Source of the DNA: Anaerolineales bacterium
Lineage (GTDB): Bacteria; Chloroflexota; Anaerolineae; Anaerolineales; UBA11579
DNA: 64,000 nucleotides
Assembly: GCA_019637755.1 (NCBI GenBank)
Contig: JAHBVC010000001.1
Location: 1-64,000 of the forward strand
Direction: 5' to 3'
Part shown: in pieces, positions 51,350 to 62,891 of the stretch
How the letters are laid out: each line of letters opens with the position of its first letter
Numbering within the stretch: the first letter of the stretch is position 1
Made by a program: the position numbers and the translations under genes
The notes under the pieces: model-generated
Database searches by the model: none
The model's input: the letters and a program-made list of their open reading frames with translations, nothing else
Told to the model about the DNA's origin: nothing

Positions 51350-52725
51350 GCGCCCGCACGCACTTCATTGGGATTGGCGGCACGGGCCTTTCGGCGATTG
51401 CCCGCGTGCTGCTGGAGCGCGGCGAAGCGGTCAGCGGCTCTGACCGCCAGGATTCGGTAGCGTTGGCGGCGTTGCAGCAAGCCGGCGCCACGGTGTACAG
51501 CCAGCACGCGGCTGGGCAGGTGCAGGGTGCGGCGCGCGTCGTGCGCTCCTCCGCCGTGGGGGAGGACAACGTAGAAGTGCAGGCCGCCCGCGCCGCCGGC
51601 ATTCCGGTATTCAAGCGCGCCGAATTCCTGGAGCCGTTGCTGGCAGACCAGCAGGTGATTGCCGTGGCGGGTTCGCACGGCAAGACCACCACCACGGCCA
51701 TGCTGGCCTGGCTGCTCAGCGCCCTCAACCAGCGGCCAGGCTACATCATTGGCAGCCAGGCCGCCAACCTGGGCAGCAACGCCGCCGCAGGCGCCGGGCG
51801 CCTGTTCGTCATCGAGGCCGATGAGTATGACTATATGTTCTTCGGCCTGCACCCCGCGCTGGCCCTGGTGACCAATGTGGAGCACGACCATCCGGACATG
51901 TTCCCCAGCGCAGCCAGCTTCCAGGCGGCTTTTGAGCGCTTTGTAGAGCGCCTGCAGCCGGATGGCGAGCTCATCGCCTGCGCAGATGACCCCGGCGCGC
52001 GGACCCTGCTGGAGTACGCCGTGGCGCACGGGCACAAAGTCAGCTCCTATGCGTATAGCCACTCAGGGGCAGAGTACCAGATGCAAGTGCTATCGACCCA
52101 AGGTGCCGGCTATGCCTTCGCCGTGCTGCACGCGGGGGTGGAGCTGGCCCGCGTGCAACTGCAAGTGCCCGGGCTGCATAATGCGCTCAACGCGCTGGGG
52201 GCGCTGGCCGTGGCGCACAAGCTGGGCCTGAACGTGCCTGAGGCGGCGCTGGCGCTGGGCGATTTCCGCGGCACCAGCCGCCGCTTTGAGACGCGCGGCC
52301 AGGCCGCCGGGGTGCGCGTGATTGACGATTACGCCCACCACCCGCGCGAGATTGCCGCCACGCTGGCCGCGGCGCGCGGCCAGTTCCCTGGCCAGCGCAT
52401 CGTGGCGGTGTGGCAGCCGCACACCTATAGCCGCACGCACACCCTGGCGGCGGATTACGCCAGCGCCTTCGAAGACGCCGATCAGGTCTTCGTGCTGGAT
52501 GTGTTTGCAGCGCGTGAGCGCCAGCCGGCAGATTTTGATTTGGCCAGCCTCGTAACCAAGATCGCGCATAGCGCGTTCACTCCCACGTTTGCCCAAGCTC
52601 AGCAGGCGCTGCTGGCAGCTCTGCAGCCGGGCGACGTGCTGGTGGTGATGAGCGCTGGCGATGCGATCCAACTCAGCGCGGCGCTGTTCGCCGCGCTGCA
52701 GGAGAAGGAGAGTCATTATGCTTGA
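51346..52725 (+). CDS. murC: UDP-MurNAc-L-alanine ligase MurC
   Basis: MurC adds L-alanine to UDP-MurNAc. ATG at 51346 overlaps the preceding stop (ATGA) and gives 459 residues; the longer frame runs into the upstream gene and is rejected. Key motifs are HFIGIGGTGLSAIARVLLERG, IAVAGSHGKTTTTAMLAWLL, VIEADEYDYMFFGL, TNVEHDHPDMF and VIDDYAHHPREIAATL. Its last eight bases overlap the next small gene. Confidence 0.95.
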   Translation: MSARTHFIGIGGTGLSAIARVLLERGEAVSGSDRQDSVALAALQQAGATVYSQHAAGQVQGAARVVRSSAVGEDNVEVQAARAAGIPVFKRAEFLEPLLADQQVIAVAGSHGKTTTTAMLAWLLSALNQRPGYIIGSQAANLGSNAAAGAGRLFVIEADEYDYMFFGLHPALALVTNVEHDHPDMFPSAASFQAAFERFVERLQPDGELIACADDPGARTLLEYAVAHGHKVSSYAYSHSGAEYQMQVLSTQGAGYAFAVLHAGVELARVQLQVPGLHNALNALGALAVAHKLGLNVPEAALALGDFRGTSRRFETRGQAAGVRVIDDYAHHPREIAATLAAARGQFPGQRIVAVWQPHTYSRTHTLAADYASAFEDADQVFVLDVFAARERQPADFDLASLVTKIAHSAFTPTFAQAQQALLAALQPGDVLVVMSAGDAIQLSAALFAALQEKESHYA

Positions 52726-52894
52726 GCAGAAACAGAAAAAAGTGATGCCCTTCATCGTCAGCTATGGCGAGGCGTACGACGTGCGCCAGGCCAAGCTGGC
52801 CCCGGCGCCCAAGCGCCCTGGCCATCATGTCACCAAAGACGAAGCCACTCGCGAAGTGCTCACCCGCATCGTGCACCGCGTCAAGAAGATCTAG
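52718..52894 (+). CDS. Small basic protein of unknown function between murC and murB
   Basis: This 58-residue gene starts with ATG at 52718 behind AAGGAG (52705-52710), overlaps murC by eight bases and abuts the murB ATG, so it is a real member of the operon. The product begins MLEQKQKKVMPFIVSYGEAY, continues with an Ala/Pro/Lys segment (KLAPAPKRPGHH) and ends in a basic helix (TREVLTRIVHRVKKI). There is no membrane helix, signal or cysteine. I do not recognise a family. A peripheral membrane or nucleic-acid role is a guess. Confidence 0.72.
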   Translation: MLEQKQKKVMPFIVSYGEAYDVRQAKLAPAPKRPGHHVTKDEATREVLTRIVHRVKKI

Positions 52895-53830
52895 ATGACC
52901 GTGATGGCTGCTACCCGATTGCCGCTAGACGCATTGCAGGCCGCGTTTGCCGAACGCCTGCGGCTGGATGAGCCGGTGGGCCGGCTCACCTCCGCCCGCA
53001 TCGGCGGCCGCGCCGATGCGGTGGTGGTGGTGCGCTCGGCGGCTGAGCTGGCCCAGGCCGCCCAGACGCTGTGGCAGCTGGAGTTGCCCTTCGTGGTGAT
53101 GGGGGGCGGTTCCAACATGCTGGTGAGCGATGCCGGCGTGCGTGAAGTGGTGGTGCTCAACGAGGCCAATCAGGTGCAGTTTCACGAGGGGCCGGATCCC
53201 AGCGTATGGGCTGAATCCGGCGCCGGGCTGGGTGGCATCGCCCGCCAGGCGGCGCGCAAGGGCCTCAGCGGGCTGGAATGGGCCGCCGGCATCCCCGGTA
53301 CGCTGGGCGGGGCGGTGGCTGGCAATGCCGGCGCCCACGGCGGCGATGTGGCCAGTTGCCTCGAATTGGCAACAATCTTGCATCGTGAACTAGGCCAGCA
53401 GACCTGGAGCGCCGCCGAGCTGGCTTTTGCCTACCGCGAGAGCTGGCTGAAGCGCAATCCTGGCCAGGCGGTGGTGCTCAGCGCCCAGTTGGCGCTGAGC
53501 CACAAGCCCGAAGCGGAGATCCGCGCCCAGATGGACGCGTTCCTGGCGCACCGGCGGCGCACCCAGCCCCCTGGCGCCAGCATGGGCTCAATGTTCAAGA
53601 ACCCGCCGGGCGAAAGCGCCGGGCGGCTGATCGAGCAAGCGGGGTTGAAGGGCATGCGCATTGGCAATGCTCAGATCAGCCCGCTGCATGGCAATTTTTT
53701 CTTGAATTTGGGGCAGGCGCGGGCCAGCGATGTATGGGCGCTGATCCAGCAGGCCCGCCAGACGGTGCAAGACCGCGCTGGCATTGACTTGGAGTTGGAA
53801 GTGCAGTTAGTGGGCGAATGGGCCCAGTGA
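52895..53830 (+). CDS. murB: UDP-N-acetylenolpyruvoylglucosamine reductase MurB
   Basis: MurB reduces the enolpyruvyl group to form UDP-MurNAc with FAD and NADPH. The 311-residue protein shows the FAD segments RIGGRADAVVVVRS, VVMGGGSNMLVSDAG and GIPGTLGGAVAGNAGAHGG, and the catalytic GASMGSMFKNPPGESAGRLI. The start may be 52895 or the in-frame ATG at 52904. murA does not occur in this window. Confidence 0.94.
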   Translation: MTVMAATRLPLDALQAAFAERLRLDEPVGRLTSARIGGRADAVVVVRSAAELAQAAQTLWQLELPFVVMGGGSNMLVSDAGVREVVVLNEANQVQFHEGPDPSVWAESGAGLGGIARQAARKGLSGLEWAAGIPGTLGGAVAGNAGAHGGDVASCLELATILHRELGQQTWSAAELAFAYRESWLKRNPGQAVVLSAQLALSHKPEAEIRAQMDAFLAHRRRTQPPGASMGSMFKNPPGESAGRLIEQAGLKGMRIGNAQISPLHGNFFLNLGQARASDVWALIQQARQTVQDRAGIDLELEVQLVGEWAQ

Positions 53831-53841
53831 AATTAGACGCT

Positions 53842-54963
53842 ATGGCAGAAAACAAGACTCACGTTGCAGTTATTTTCGGCGGCCGCTCCGGTGAGCACGC
53901 CGTTTCGCTGATGTCAGCTAAGTTTGTGCTGCAGATGTTGCAGACCGCCGGCTACGCCGTGACCCCCATCGGCATTACGCGTGATGGCGCCTGGTACAGC
54001 GGCGATGGCGTGCTGGCTGCGCTGGAAGCCGAAGAGCTGGCCGGCTTGCAAGCCGTCACCTTGCTGGCTGACCCCACGCGCCCGGGCTTGCAGGCTCTGG
54101 ATGCCCTCGACGGCGCCGCGCAACTGCGCACCCTGGCGGCGGTGGATGTGGTCTTCCCGGTTTTGCACGGCACCTATGGCGAGGACGGCACGCTGCAAGG
54201 CCTGCTGGAGTTGGCGGGCGTGGCCTACGTGGGCGCCGGCGTGCTGGGTTCTGCCGCGGCGATGGATAAGGCCTTGTTTGCCGATGTAATGGCTGCCCAC
54301 GCCATCCCGGTAGCGCAGAGTGTGCTGCTCTTGCGCAGCGAGATTCAAGAGGATATTGACGCCGCGTTGGCCAAGGCTGAAGCGGTGAGCGCCTACCCGC
54401 TGTTCATCAAACCGGCCAACCTCGGTTCCTCGGTGGGGATTAGCAAGGCCAGCAGCCGCGCCGATCTGCTCGAGGCGCTGATGTACGCGGCGCAATACGA
54501 CCGCCGCATCGTTGTGCAGCGCGGCTACAACGTGCGCGAGATCGAAGTGGCAGTGCTGGGCAACGACGCCCCCGAAGCCTCGCTGTGCGGGGAAGTGGCG
54601 CCCGAAGCCGAATTCTACAGCTACGAAGCCAAGTACCACGATGATCGCTCCAAGACCTACATCCCGGCCGATATTCCCGCCGAGACCAGTGCGCGCATTC
54701 GCCAGTTGGCGGTGCAGGCCTACCAGGCCTGCGATCTGGCCGGGCTGGCGCGCGTGGATTTCTTTGTCGATCGCGACAGTGGCGATGTGGTGCTGAACGA
54801 GATCAACACCATGCCGGGCTTTACCTCGATCAGCATGTATCCGCAATTATGGCAAGCCAGCGGGCTGGATGGCCCGGCGCTGGTCACGCGCTTGATCGAG
54901 CTGGCCCAGCAACGCCGCGCCGAGCGCGCCGCCACCATGCACGAATACCGGAGGGGTGGTTAA
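53842..54963 (+). CDS. ddl: D-alanine-D-alanine ligase
   Basis: Ddl makes the D-Ala-D-Ala dipeptide used by MurF. The ATG at 53842 gives 373 residues and the usual VAVIFGGRSGEHAVSLMSA start; an in-frame ATG at 53818 inside murB is possible. ATP-grasp signatures are KPANLGSSVGISKA, EAEFYSYEAKYHD and VVLNEINTMPGFTSISMYP. The tyrosine closing EAKY argues for D-Ala-D-Ala, not D-Ala-D-Lac, specificity. Its stop shares one base with the ftsQ start. Confidence 0.93.
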   Translation: MAENKTHVAVIFGGRSGEHAVSLMSAKFVLQMLQTAGYAVTPIGITRDGAWYSGDGVLAALEAEELAGLQAVTLLADPTRPGLQALDALDGAAQLRTLAAVDVVFPVLHGTYGEDGTLQGLLELAGVAYVGAGVLGSAAAMDKALFADVMAAHAIPVAQSVLLLRSEIQEDIDAALAKAEAVSAYPLFIKPANLGSSVGISKASSRADLLEALMYAAQYDRRIVVQRGYNVREIEVAVLGNDAPEASLCGEVAPEAEFYSYEAKYHDDRSKTYIPADIPAETSARIRQLAVQAYQACDLAGLARVDFFVDRDSGDVVLNEINTMPGFTSISMYPQLWQASGLDGPALVTRLIELAQQRRAERAATMHEYRRGG

Positions 54964-55940
54964 TGGCCACAGCAGAAAACAACCTGACGCGTGCTGAACA
55001 GGTGCGCGCCCGCCGCTTGCACCGCCGCGAAGACAAGCCCATCGTTAACCGGCTGGCCAGCGCGGCCCAGGCAGCCAAAGCCGCGGCCCGCCGGCCGCGG
55101 ATGGTGGCGCGCAATGCGCAGAGCGAGCGCCGCTTGCAGGCGCTGGAGCAGGGCAGCCTGCGCCGCCCGCGCTACATCAAGCTGGCCGAGGCCGGCGCCG
55201 AGTTGCGCCTGCCGGCGCTGCCCAGCGTGCAGGTGGGCTGGCGGGTGATCTCGGGGGCGCTGGTGGCAGGCTGCTTGCTGTTGCTGTATAGCATGTTCAG
55301 CTCGCCCGGCTTCACTGTGGCACGCGTCGAGCTGCAAGGCGCTGAGCGTGTGAATGCCAACGCCATCAACAATGCGCTCGGCATTGCCGGGCAGAGCATC
55401 TTCCGCATCGAACCGGCCAAGCTGTTGGCCACGCTGCGCGCCCAGTTCCCTGAGCTGGAACGCGTCTCGATCAGCGTCGGGCTGCCCGGCAGCGTCACCG
55501 TCACCGTCAAGGAGCGCGAGCCGTTGATCGTGTGGGAGCAGGCCGGGCTGAGCTTGTGGATGGATGCGGCCGGGGTAGCGTTCATGCCGCAGGGCGATGC
55601 CAGTGGCCTGATCCATGTGACCGCTTTGGATGCGCCGCCCAGCCTGAGCAACAACACGCCGGAGAGCCACCAACTCATCCGCCCTGAGATGGTCTTTGTC
55701 ATTCAGGCCTTGCAGCGCATTGCCCCTGAAGGTTCGCCGCTGGTCTACGACCCCAAGATGGGCTTCGGCTGGAGCGATCCTCAGGGCTGGCAGGTGTTCT
55801 TCGGCCAGGATGGCAAGGATATTGACCAGCGTCTGGCGATCTACCTCAAGATGCTGGATGAACTCAAGGCGCGCCGCCTGGTGCCTACGCTGATCAGCGT
55901 GGCGCAACTGCACGCCCCGTACTACAGAATGGATTATTAA
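54963..55940 (+). CDS. ftsQ: Cell division protein FtsQ
   Basis: FtsQ anchors the FtsB/FtsL complex at the divisome. ATG at 54963 overlaps the ddl stop by one base and follows GGAGGGG; it gives 325 residues. A long basic cytoplasmic region (1-95) precedes one membrane helix (VISGALVAGCLLLLYSMF), then the POTRA domain (FTVARVELQGAERVNANAI) and the FtsQ domain (LPGSVTVTVKEREPLIVW). The cytoplasmic part is longer than in E. coli FtsQ. Confidence 0.9.
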   Translation: MATAENNLTRAEQVRARRLHRREDKPIVNRLASAAQAAKAAARRPRMVARNAQSERRLQALEQGSLRRPRYIKLAEAGAELRLPALPSVQVGWRVISGALVAGCLLLLYSMFSSPGFTVARVELQGAERVNANAINNALGIAGQSIFRIEPAKLLATLRAQFPELERVSISVGLPGSVTVTVKEREPLIVWEQAGLSLWMDAAGVAFMPQGDASGLIHVTALDAPPSLSNNTPESHQLIRPEMVFVIQALQRIAPEGSPLVYDPKMGFGWSDPQGWQVFFGQDGKDIDQRLAIYLKMLDELKARRLVPTLISVAQLHAPYYRMDY

Positions 55941-57167
55941 ATGGCCGCACCGATTGTCGTTGGCATTGATATTGGCACCACCAAGATCTGCACCATCGTG
56001 GCCCGCGTGGAGCAAGACGGCCGCGTGCGCGTGCTGGGCGTGGGCAACGAGCCCTCGCAGGGGGTGCGCAAGGGCACCGTGGTGGACATCAATGCCGTCA
56101 CGCGGGCGATCAGCCACTCGATCGACAAGGCCGAGCGCAGCTCCGGCCTGGAGATCACCTCGGCCCTGGTGAGCCTGGCTGGTGCGCATGTCAGCTCGGC
56201 CAATAATATCGGCGCGGTGGGCATCGCCAACCGGGTCATCTCGCATGAGGATGTGGGCCGCGCCCTGGAAGTGGCGCGCGCCGTAGCCATCCCACACAAT
56301 CGCGAAGTCGTGCACGTCATCCAGCGTGGCTTTGTCGTCGATGGCCAGGATGGCATTGCCATTCCGGTGGGCATGCATGGCTACCGCCTGGAGGCGCAGG
56401 TGCACATCATCACCGCGGCCTCCTCGGTGGTGGATAACCTGCGCCAATGCGTGGCCGAATCGAATGTTGGCGTCAGCCAGTTCGTGCTCAACCCACTGGC
56501 CTCGGCCGAAGCGGTGCTGACCCCAACGGAGCGCGAGATGGGCGTGGTGGTGTGCGACATCGGCGGTGGCACCACCGATATGGCTCTGCTGGTGGAGGGC
56601 GATGTGCTGCACACCAGTGTGCTGGGGGTGGGCGGCAACCATGTCACTTCGGATATCGCTCACGGCCTGCGCTTGCCTTTCTCGCAGGCGGAGGAGATCA
56701 AGCTGCGCTATGGCCACGCGCTGCCGGGCGAGATCGACCCCACCGAGACCTTCGCGGTCAAGGCGGTCGGCGCCAGTGAGGCGATGGAGATCAACCGCCA
56801 TGAGATGAGCCAGATCATCGAAGCGCGCATGGAAGAAGTGTTCACCCTGTTGCACGAAGAGATCGGGCGCACAGGCTACGCCGAGCTGCTGCCGGCGGGC
56901 GTGGTGCTGACCGGTGGCAGCAGCCTGCTCAAGGGCTTGCCGGAGCTGGCCAGCCGCGTGCTGCACATGCCGGTGCGTGTGGGCCAGCCAGACAAGCTCA
57001 CCGGCATGGTGGATAAATTGCAATCGCCGGCGTATGCCACCAGCGTGGGCCTGCTCAAGTGGGCCGTGCTGATGAACGAGGTCAGCCCCAACAGTGCCAG
57101 CAGCAACGGCACCCATGGCGATAAGAGCATCGATTGGAAGGAATGGGTCAAGCGTTTCCTGCCCTGA
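55941..57167 (+). CDS. ftsA: Cell division protein FtsA
   Basis: FtsA is the actin-like ATPase that tethers FtsZ to the membrane. The 408-residue protein has IVVGIDIGTTKICTIVARVE, the 1C domain region with EVVHVIQRGFVVDGQ, the phosphate loop VVVCDIGGGTTDMALLVEGD and AGVVLTGGSSLLKGLPEL. The C-terminal SIDWKEWVKRFLP is the amphipathic membrane-targeting helix. The gap to ftsZ is 83 bases. Confidence 0.95.
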   Translation: MAAPIVVGIDIGTTKICTIVARVEQDGRVRVLGVGNEPSQGVRKGTVVDINAVTRAISHSIDKAERSSGLEITSALVSLAGAHVSSANNIGAVGIANRVISHEDVGRALEVARAVAIPHNREVVHVIQRGFVVDGQDGIAIPVGMHGYRLEAQVHIITAASSVVDNLRQCVAESNVGVSQFVLNPLASAEAVLTPTEREMGVVVCDIGGGTTDMALLVEGDVLHTSVLGVGGNHVTSDIAHGLRLPFSQAEEIKLRYGHALPGEIDPTETFAVKAVGASEAMEINRHEMSQIIEARMEEVFTLLHEEIGRTGYAELLPAGVVLTGGSSLLKGLPELASRVLHMPVRVGQPDKLTGMVDKLQSPAYATSVGLLKWAVLMNEVSPNSASSNGTHGDKSIDWKEWVKRFLP

Positions 57168-57170
57168 TTT

Positions 57171-57250
57171 TTGGGCGCAAAACCAGCAAAGCATCTATAG
57201 TTGAGTCTTAAGTGTTTGATGCGCAGTTAAAAAATTAGCTTGGAGGAGCT
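57171..57250 (+). promoter_or_regulatory. Possible internal promoter before ftsZ
   Basis: The 83-base ftsA-ftsZ gap is AT-richer than its surroundings. TATAGT (57196-57201) has TTGGGC (57171-57176) 19 bp upstream, a weak pairing. The ribosome binding site GGAGGAG lies at 57242-57248. Extra ftsZ promoters are common in other bacteria, so a promoter here is plausible but not demonstrated. Confidence 0.3.
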
Positions 57251-58363
57251 ATGAAAGCACAAAACAATCACACAGAGACCATCGCCCGCATCAAAGTGGT
57301 GGGCGTGGGCGGCGGTGGCTGCAATGCAGTCAACCGCATGATCGATCAGGGCATGCCGGGCATTGAGTTCGTGGCGGTGAACACGGACGCACAGGCACTG
57401 CAGTTCTGCAAAGCATCCACGCATGTACGCATCGGCGATAAGCAGACGCGCGGCATGGGTTCCGGTGGGGACCCTGAAGTGGGCCGCAAGTCTGGCGAAG
57501 AATCTGCCGAGGACTTATACGAAGTATTGCGCGGCACCGACATGGTGTTCGTCACCGCCGGCATCGGCGGCGGCACCGGCACTGGCGCGGCGCCGATCGT
57601 GGCCCAGGTGGCCCGCGATGTGGGCGCGCTGACCATCGGCGTGGTCACCAGCCCGTTTGAATTCGAGGGCAAGCGCCGCAAGCAGAACGCCGAGGCCGGC
57701 ATTGCCCGCCTCAAAGAGCATGTCGATACCCTCATCGTCATCCCCAATGACCGCTTGCTGCAACTGGTAGACAAGCGCGCCGGCCTCAACGATGCCTTCC
57801 GCCTGGCCGATGACGTGCTGCGCCAGGGTGTGCAGGGCATCTCGGAACTGATCACCGTGCCCGGCCTGATCAACCTGGACTTTGCCGACGTGCGCACGAT
57901 CATGTCTGAGGGTGGGGCGGCGCTGATGGCCGTCGGCGAAGCCGAAGGCGAGAACCGCGCCCAGATGGCCGCCGAAGCGGCGATCAACAGCCAACTGCTC
58001 GACATCACCATTGATGGCGCGCGTGGCATCCTGTTCAACATCACCGGTGGCCCGGGCATGTCCCTCTTCGAGGTCAACACCGCCGCCGCCATCGTCAAGG
58101 AAACCGCGCACCCGGATGTCAATCTGATCTTCGGTGCCGTGATCGACGAAAGCATGGGCGACAAGGTGCGTATCACCGTCATCGCCACCGGCTTTGACCG
58201 CAAGGGCATGCCGCGCCGCATGTTGCGCACGCAGCCCGGTGCGCAGACCATGGCGGAAGGCCAAATTCAGGCTGCACCGCGCCAACCCGAGTACCAGCCG
58301 GCCAACGTGGACCCCAAGGATTTGGATATTCCCACTTTCCTGCGTAATCGCCTGGGCAACTAA
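57251..58363 (+). CDS. ftsZ: Cell division GTPase FtsZ
   Basis: FtsZ polymerises into the Z ring. The 370-residue protein has [17 protein letters not shown], the tubulin signature [17 protein letters not shown] and the synergy loop [17 protein letters not shown]. The short C-terminal linker ends in [12 protein letters not shown], the conserved peptide that binds FtsA. A strong ribosome binding site GGAGGAG lies before the ATG. A terminator follows 56 bases after the stop. Confidence 0.97.
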   Translation: MKAQNNHTETIARIKVVGVGGGGCNAVNRMIDQGMPGIEFVAVNTDAQALQFCKASTHVRIGDKQTRGMGSGGDPEVGRKSGEESAEDLYEVLRGTDMVFVTAGIGGGTGTGAAPIVAQVARDVGALTIGVVTSPFEFEGKRRKQNAEAGIARLKEHVDTLIVIPNDRLLQLVDKRAGLNDAFRLADDVLRQGVQGISELITVPGLINLDFADVRTIMSEGGAALMAVGEAEGENRAQMAAEAAINSQLLDITIDGARGILFNITGGPGMSLFEVNTAAAIVKETAHPDVNLIFGAVIDESMGDKVRITVIATGFDRKGMPRRMLRTQPGAQTMAEGQIQAAPRQPEYQPANVDPKDLDIPTFLRNRLGN

Positions 58364-58418
58364 GACTTTTGCGTTTCAACGGGCGCACGATCCGACCCTC
58401 CACGGAGCCCGTGAATAG

Positions 58419-58453
58419 AGAACACGCCGCCTCACCGGGCGGCGTGTTCTTTT
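58419..58453 (+). terminator. Terminator of the dcw operon
   Basis: AGAACACGCCGCC (58419-58431) pairs perfectly over 13 bp with GGCGGCGTGTTCT (58438-58450), loop TCACCG, followed by a four-T run. This ends the dcw operon after ftsZ. Confidence 0.9.
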
Positions 58454-58705
58454 AAGGGTGCATGCCCAAAATGGCGCGGCGCGCTTTTTTGGCGGCTGGC
58501 CCACGCTGGCCTGGATCAACTAGGCGCGCGGTCTGCGCGTCTCTTAAAGTTTTGCCCAGAAGCAAATTTCGTGCCAAAAATGCTTGCGCCCCTCAACCCC
58601 CGCGTGCTAGAATGGCGAACTTTTCCCCCGAAATATAGCGGTACTTTGGTACTGTAACCCATATATGGGGGCAATAGTGCATGCAAGAGAGGTAATTCGC
58701 CAAAT
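58454..58705 (+). promoter_or_regulatory. Promoter region of nrdR with two candidate NrdR boxes
   Basis: TTGCGC (58584-58589) and TAGAAT (58608-58613) form a promoter with an 18-bp spacer; start near 58620. Downstream lie CCGAAATATAGCGG (58628-58641) and the perfect palindrome CCCATATATGGG (58658-58669). Their centres are 29 bp apart, about three helical turns, which fits the paired AT-core boxes bound by NrdR. The box sequences differ from the enterobacterial consensus. Nothing else was found in the interval. Confidence 0.55.
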
Positions 58706-59167
58706 ATGTTGTGCCCGCATTGCAAAGACGCCAACCAGGAAGGCAGCAAGGTGATCGACACCACGCATGACGCGCGGGGGGGCATCCGCCGCCGCCGTGA
58801 ATGCAAGAACTGTGGCAAGCGCTACAGCACCTATGAGCGCCCGATCCTGGCTGCGCCGCTGATCATCAAGAGTGATGGTGGCCGCGAGGAGTTTGACCGC
58901 GAGAAGCTGATGCACAGCGTGCAGTTGGCTTGCGTGAAACTGCCTGTCGCTGTCGCCGAGATCGATCGTTTGGTAGGTGAGATTGAAACCAAACTGATGC
59001 AAATGGAGAAGTCTGAAGTCTCATCCCGTGTGGTGGGTGACATGGTGCTGGCCGGTCTCAAAGACCTCAGCGAAATCGCCTACATCCGCTTCGCCCTGGT
59101 CTATCTGGGCCTGAATGACCTGCAGGCCATCCGCAAAGAAGTCGACAGTCTGATCGCATCAAGCTAA
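58706..59167 (+). CDS. nrdR: Transcriptional repressor NrdR
   Basis: NrdR senses ATP/dATP and represses ribonucleotide reductase genes. The 153-residue protein has the zinc ribbon [19 protein letters not shown] ... [18 protein letters not shown] and the ATP-cone domain [20 protein letters not shown]. Length and order are standard. It lies 67 bases before the reductase it probably controls. The promoter carries two palindromes that could bind the protein itself. Confidence 0.96.
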   Translation: MLCPHCKDANQEGSKVIDTTHDARGGIRRRRECKNCGKRYSTYERPILAAPLIIKSDGGREEFDREKLMHSVQLACVKLPVAVAEIDRLVGEIETKLMQMEKSEVSSRVVGDMVLAGLKDLSEIAYIRFALVYLGLNDLQAIRKEVDSLIASS

Positions 59168-59174
59168 GTCAAAC

Positions 59175-59207
59175 GACACTCTGCCCGCAGAGGGGCGCAG
59201 TGTCGCA
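59175..59207 (+). other. Hairpin between nrdR and nrdJ
   Basis: CGACACT pairs with AGTGTCG, and the stem can extend across one mismatch through TGC/GCG, enclosing CCCGCAGAGGGG. No T run follows, and the nrdJ ribosome binding site GGAGGA lies 18 bases downstream. It may tune translation or transcript stability. Confidence 0.4.
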
Positions 59208-59234
59208 TTGTCGCCCCGTTCGATGGAGGAAACG

Positions 59235-61856
<2,622 letters not shown>

Positions 61857-61923
61857 GCTGAGCCCTGCCTAGAAACTAACTTTAACTTCACTTTCTTATG
61901 AAGAATTGGGAAACAACGAGTTG

Positions 61924-62559
61924 ATGATTCGGGATGCTAAGAAATTTACCGACGAGGAGTTGAAGCAGTACGCTGATGAGCACGTTCTTTATGAACTGAG
62001 CATGCTGCATGAAACCGCAGCCCTTTTGGCCGCTTATCAGTTCCAAGGACCATATTCTGAGGCGGTGTACAATGCGCTTCTAGAGTCATTTTTAGTTCAT
62101 GCTAGAAACCTTGTGGATTTTTTATACAAGGAATCTGAGTTTGGAGGAGCGCGAACTACTGACGTTGTTGTTGAGGACTACTTGCTTGTGCCAAATCAGC
62201 TGCAGGCACTTGTGCCAGTAACGCAACTGCTTAGGGACACAAAGATAAGAGCAGATAAGCAAGTTTCACACCTAACTACTAATCGAGCTACAGAATACAT
62301 TGCGGAGAATAAGGGCTTAGCCTATCTTCAGGTTTACGCAGATATTCTATTAGCGTTTAAATCTGTAGCAAATTTTCTGTCGTCACAAAAAGTCTCTGAT
62401 AGATTTTTCGGAATTATTGATGACCATTATGTAAAAGTGTTACCAGGAATAAAGATAGGTGCAATCCTAAAACTCAAGCCAAGTTTCCATCCTCATGATC
62501 AGTTAGAAACAGATTGTGTGCATCCTGAGCGCAGCGAAGGATCCTCCCTGCCTCAGTAG
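61924..62559 (+). CDS. Hypothetical protein, AT-rich orphan
   Basis: The 211-residue protein starts MIRDAKKFTDEELKQYADEH (a TTG 18 bases upstream is in frame) and appears helical, with a conserved-looking LVHARNLVDFLYKES. I do not recognise the family. Base composition (many A/T third positions, codons such as TTA, AGA and ATA) differs sharply from the GC-rich neighbours, suggesting recent acquisition. The last dozen residues (CVHPERSEGS) are encoded by a dispersed repeat, so the original C terminus was probably shorter. Confidence 0.65.
   Translation: MIRDAKKFTDEELKQYADEHVLYELSMLHETAALLAAYQFQGPYSEAVYNALLESFLVHARNLVDFLYKESEFGGARTTDVVVEDYLLVPNQLQALVPVTQLLRDTKIRADKQVSHLTTNRATEYIAENKGLAYLQVYADILLAFKSVANFLSSQKVSDRFFGIIDDHYVKVLPGIKIGAILKLKPSFHPHDQLETDCVHPERSEGSSLPQ
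62514..62545. repeat. Dispersed repeat at the 3' end of the orphan gene
   Basis: TGTGCATCCTGAGCGCAGCG followed by AAGGATCC is the same element seen at 62935-62961 and, inverted, at 62892-62920. It supplies the last codons and stop context of the orphan gene. Confidence 0.8.
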
Positions 62560-62562
62560 ACC

Positions 62563-62889
62563 CTACAGCCAATCCTCGCTCAAATCCCTAAATGTCGGGT
62601 TCATCGTCCTAATTAGCTCTAGCTTCTTACGCCTGCGCCAGCCCTTAATCATGCGCTCCGCCTTCAGCGCATCCACAGGATGCTCAAACGCCTCCACGAA
62701 CAGCAATCGGCTCACGCCATAGCGCTTGGTGAAGCCCTCGACTTGCTTTTGGCGGTGTTGCTCCAAGCGTCCAGCCAAATCAGAAGTCATGCCAGTGTAA
62801 AGCACGCCGGTAGTATTGCCGAGGATGTATACATACGTCGTTTTCTTGCCCACTTTTGCAACCCCACCTGACTTCGGTCCCAGCTCCAC
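62563..62889 (-). CDS. GIY-YIG domain protein
   Basis: The 108-residue protein has the GIY-YIG nuclease core: YVYILGN, LYTGMTSDLAGRLEQHRQ (the YTG element with the arginine) and the helix ALKAERMIKGWRRRKKLELI with the catalytic-type glutamate position. Such small stand-alone proteins are often labelled excinuclease-like or UPF0213; their role is uncertain. The start is a GTG at 62889 next to a dispersed repeat; GTG codons further in could also serve. Confidence 0.83.
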   Translation of the reverse strand: MELGPKSGGVAKVGKKTTYVYILGNTTGVLYTGMTSDLAGRLEQHRQKQVEGFTKRYGVSRLLFVEAFEHPVDALKAERMIKGWRRRKKLELIRTMNPTFRDLSEDWL

Positions 62890-62891
62890 AA

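Noticed and set aside
59168-59234. Cobalamin riboswitch before the B12-dependent reductase
   Set aside because: The gap has only 67 bases and no B12-box-like sequence; a riboswitch of this class would need about 200 bases.
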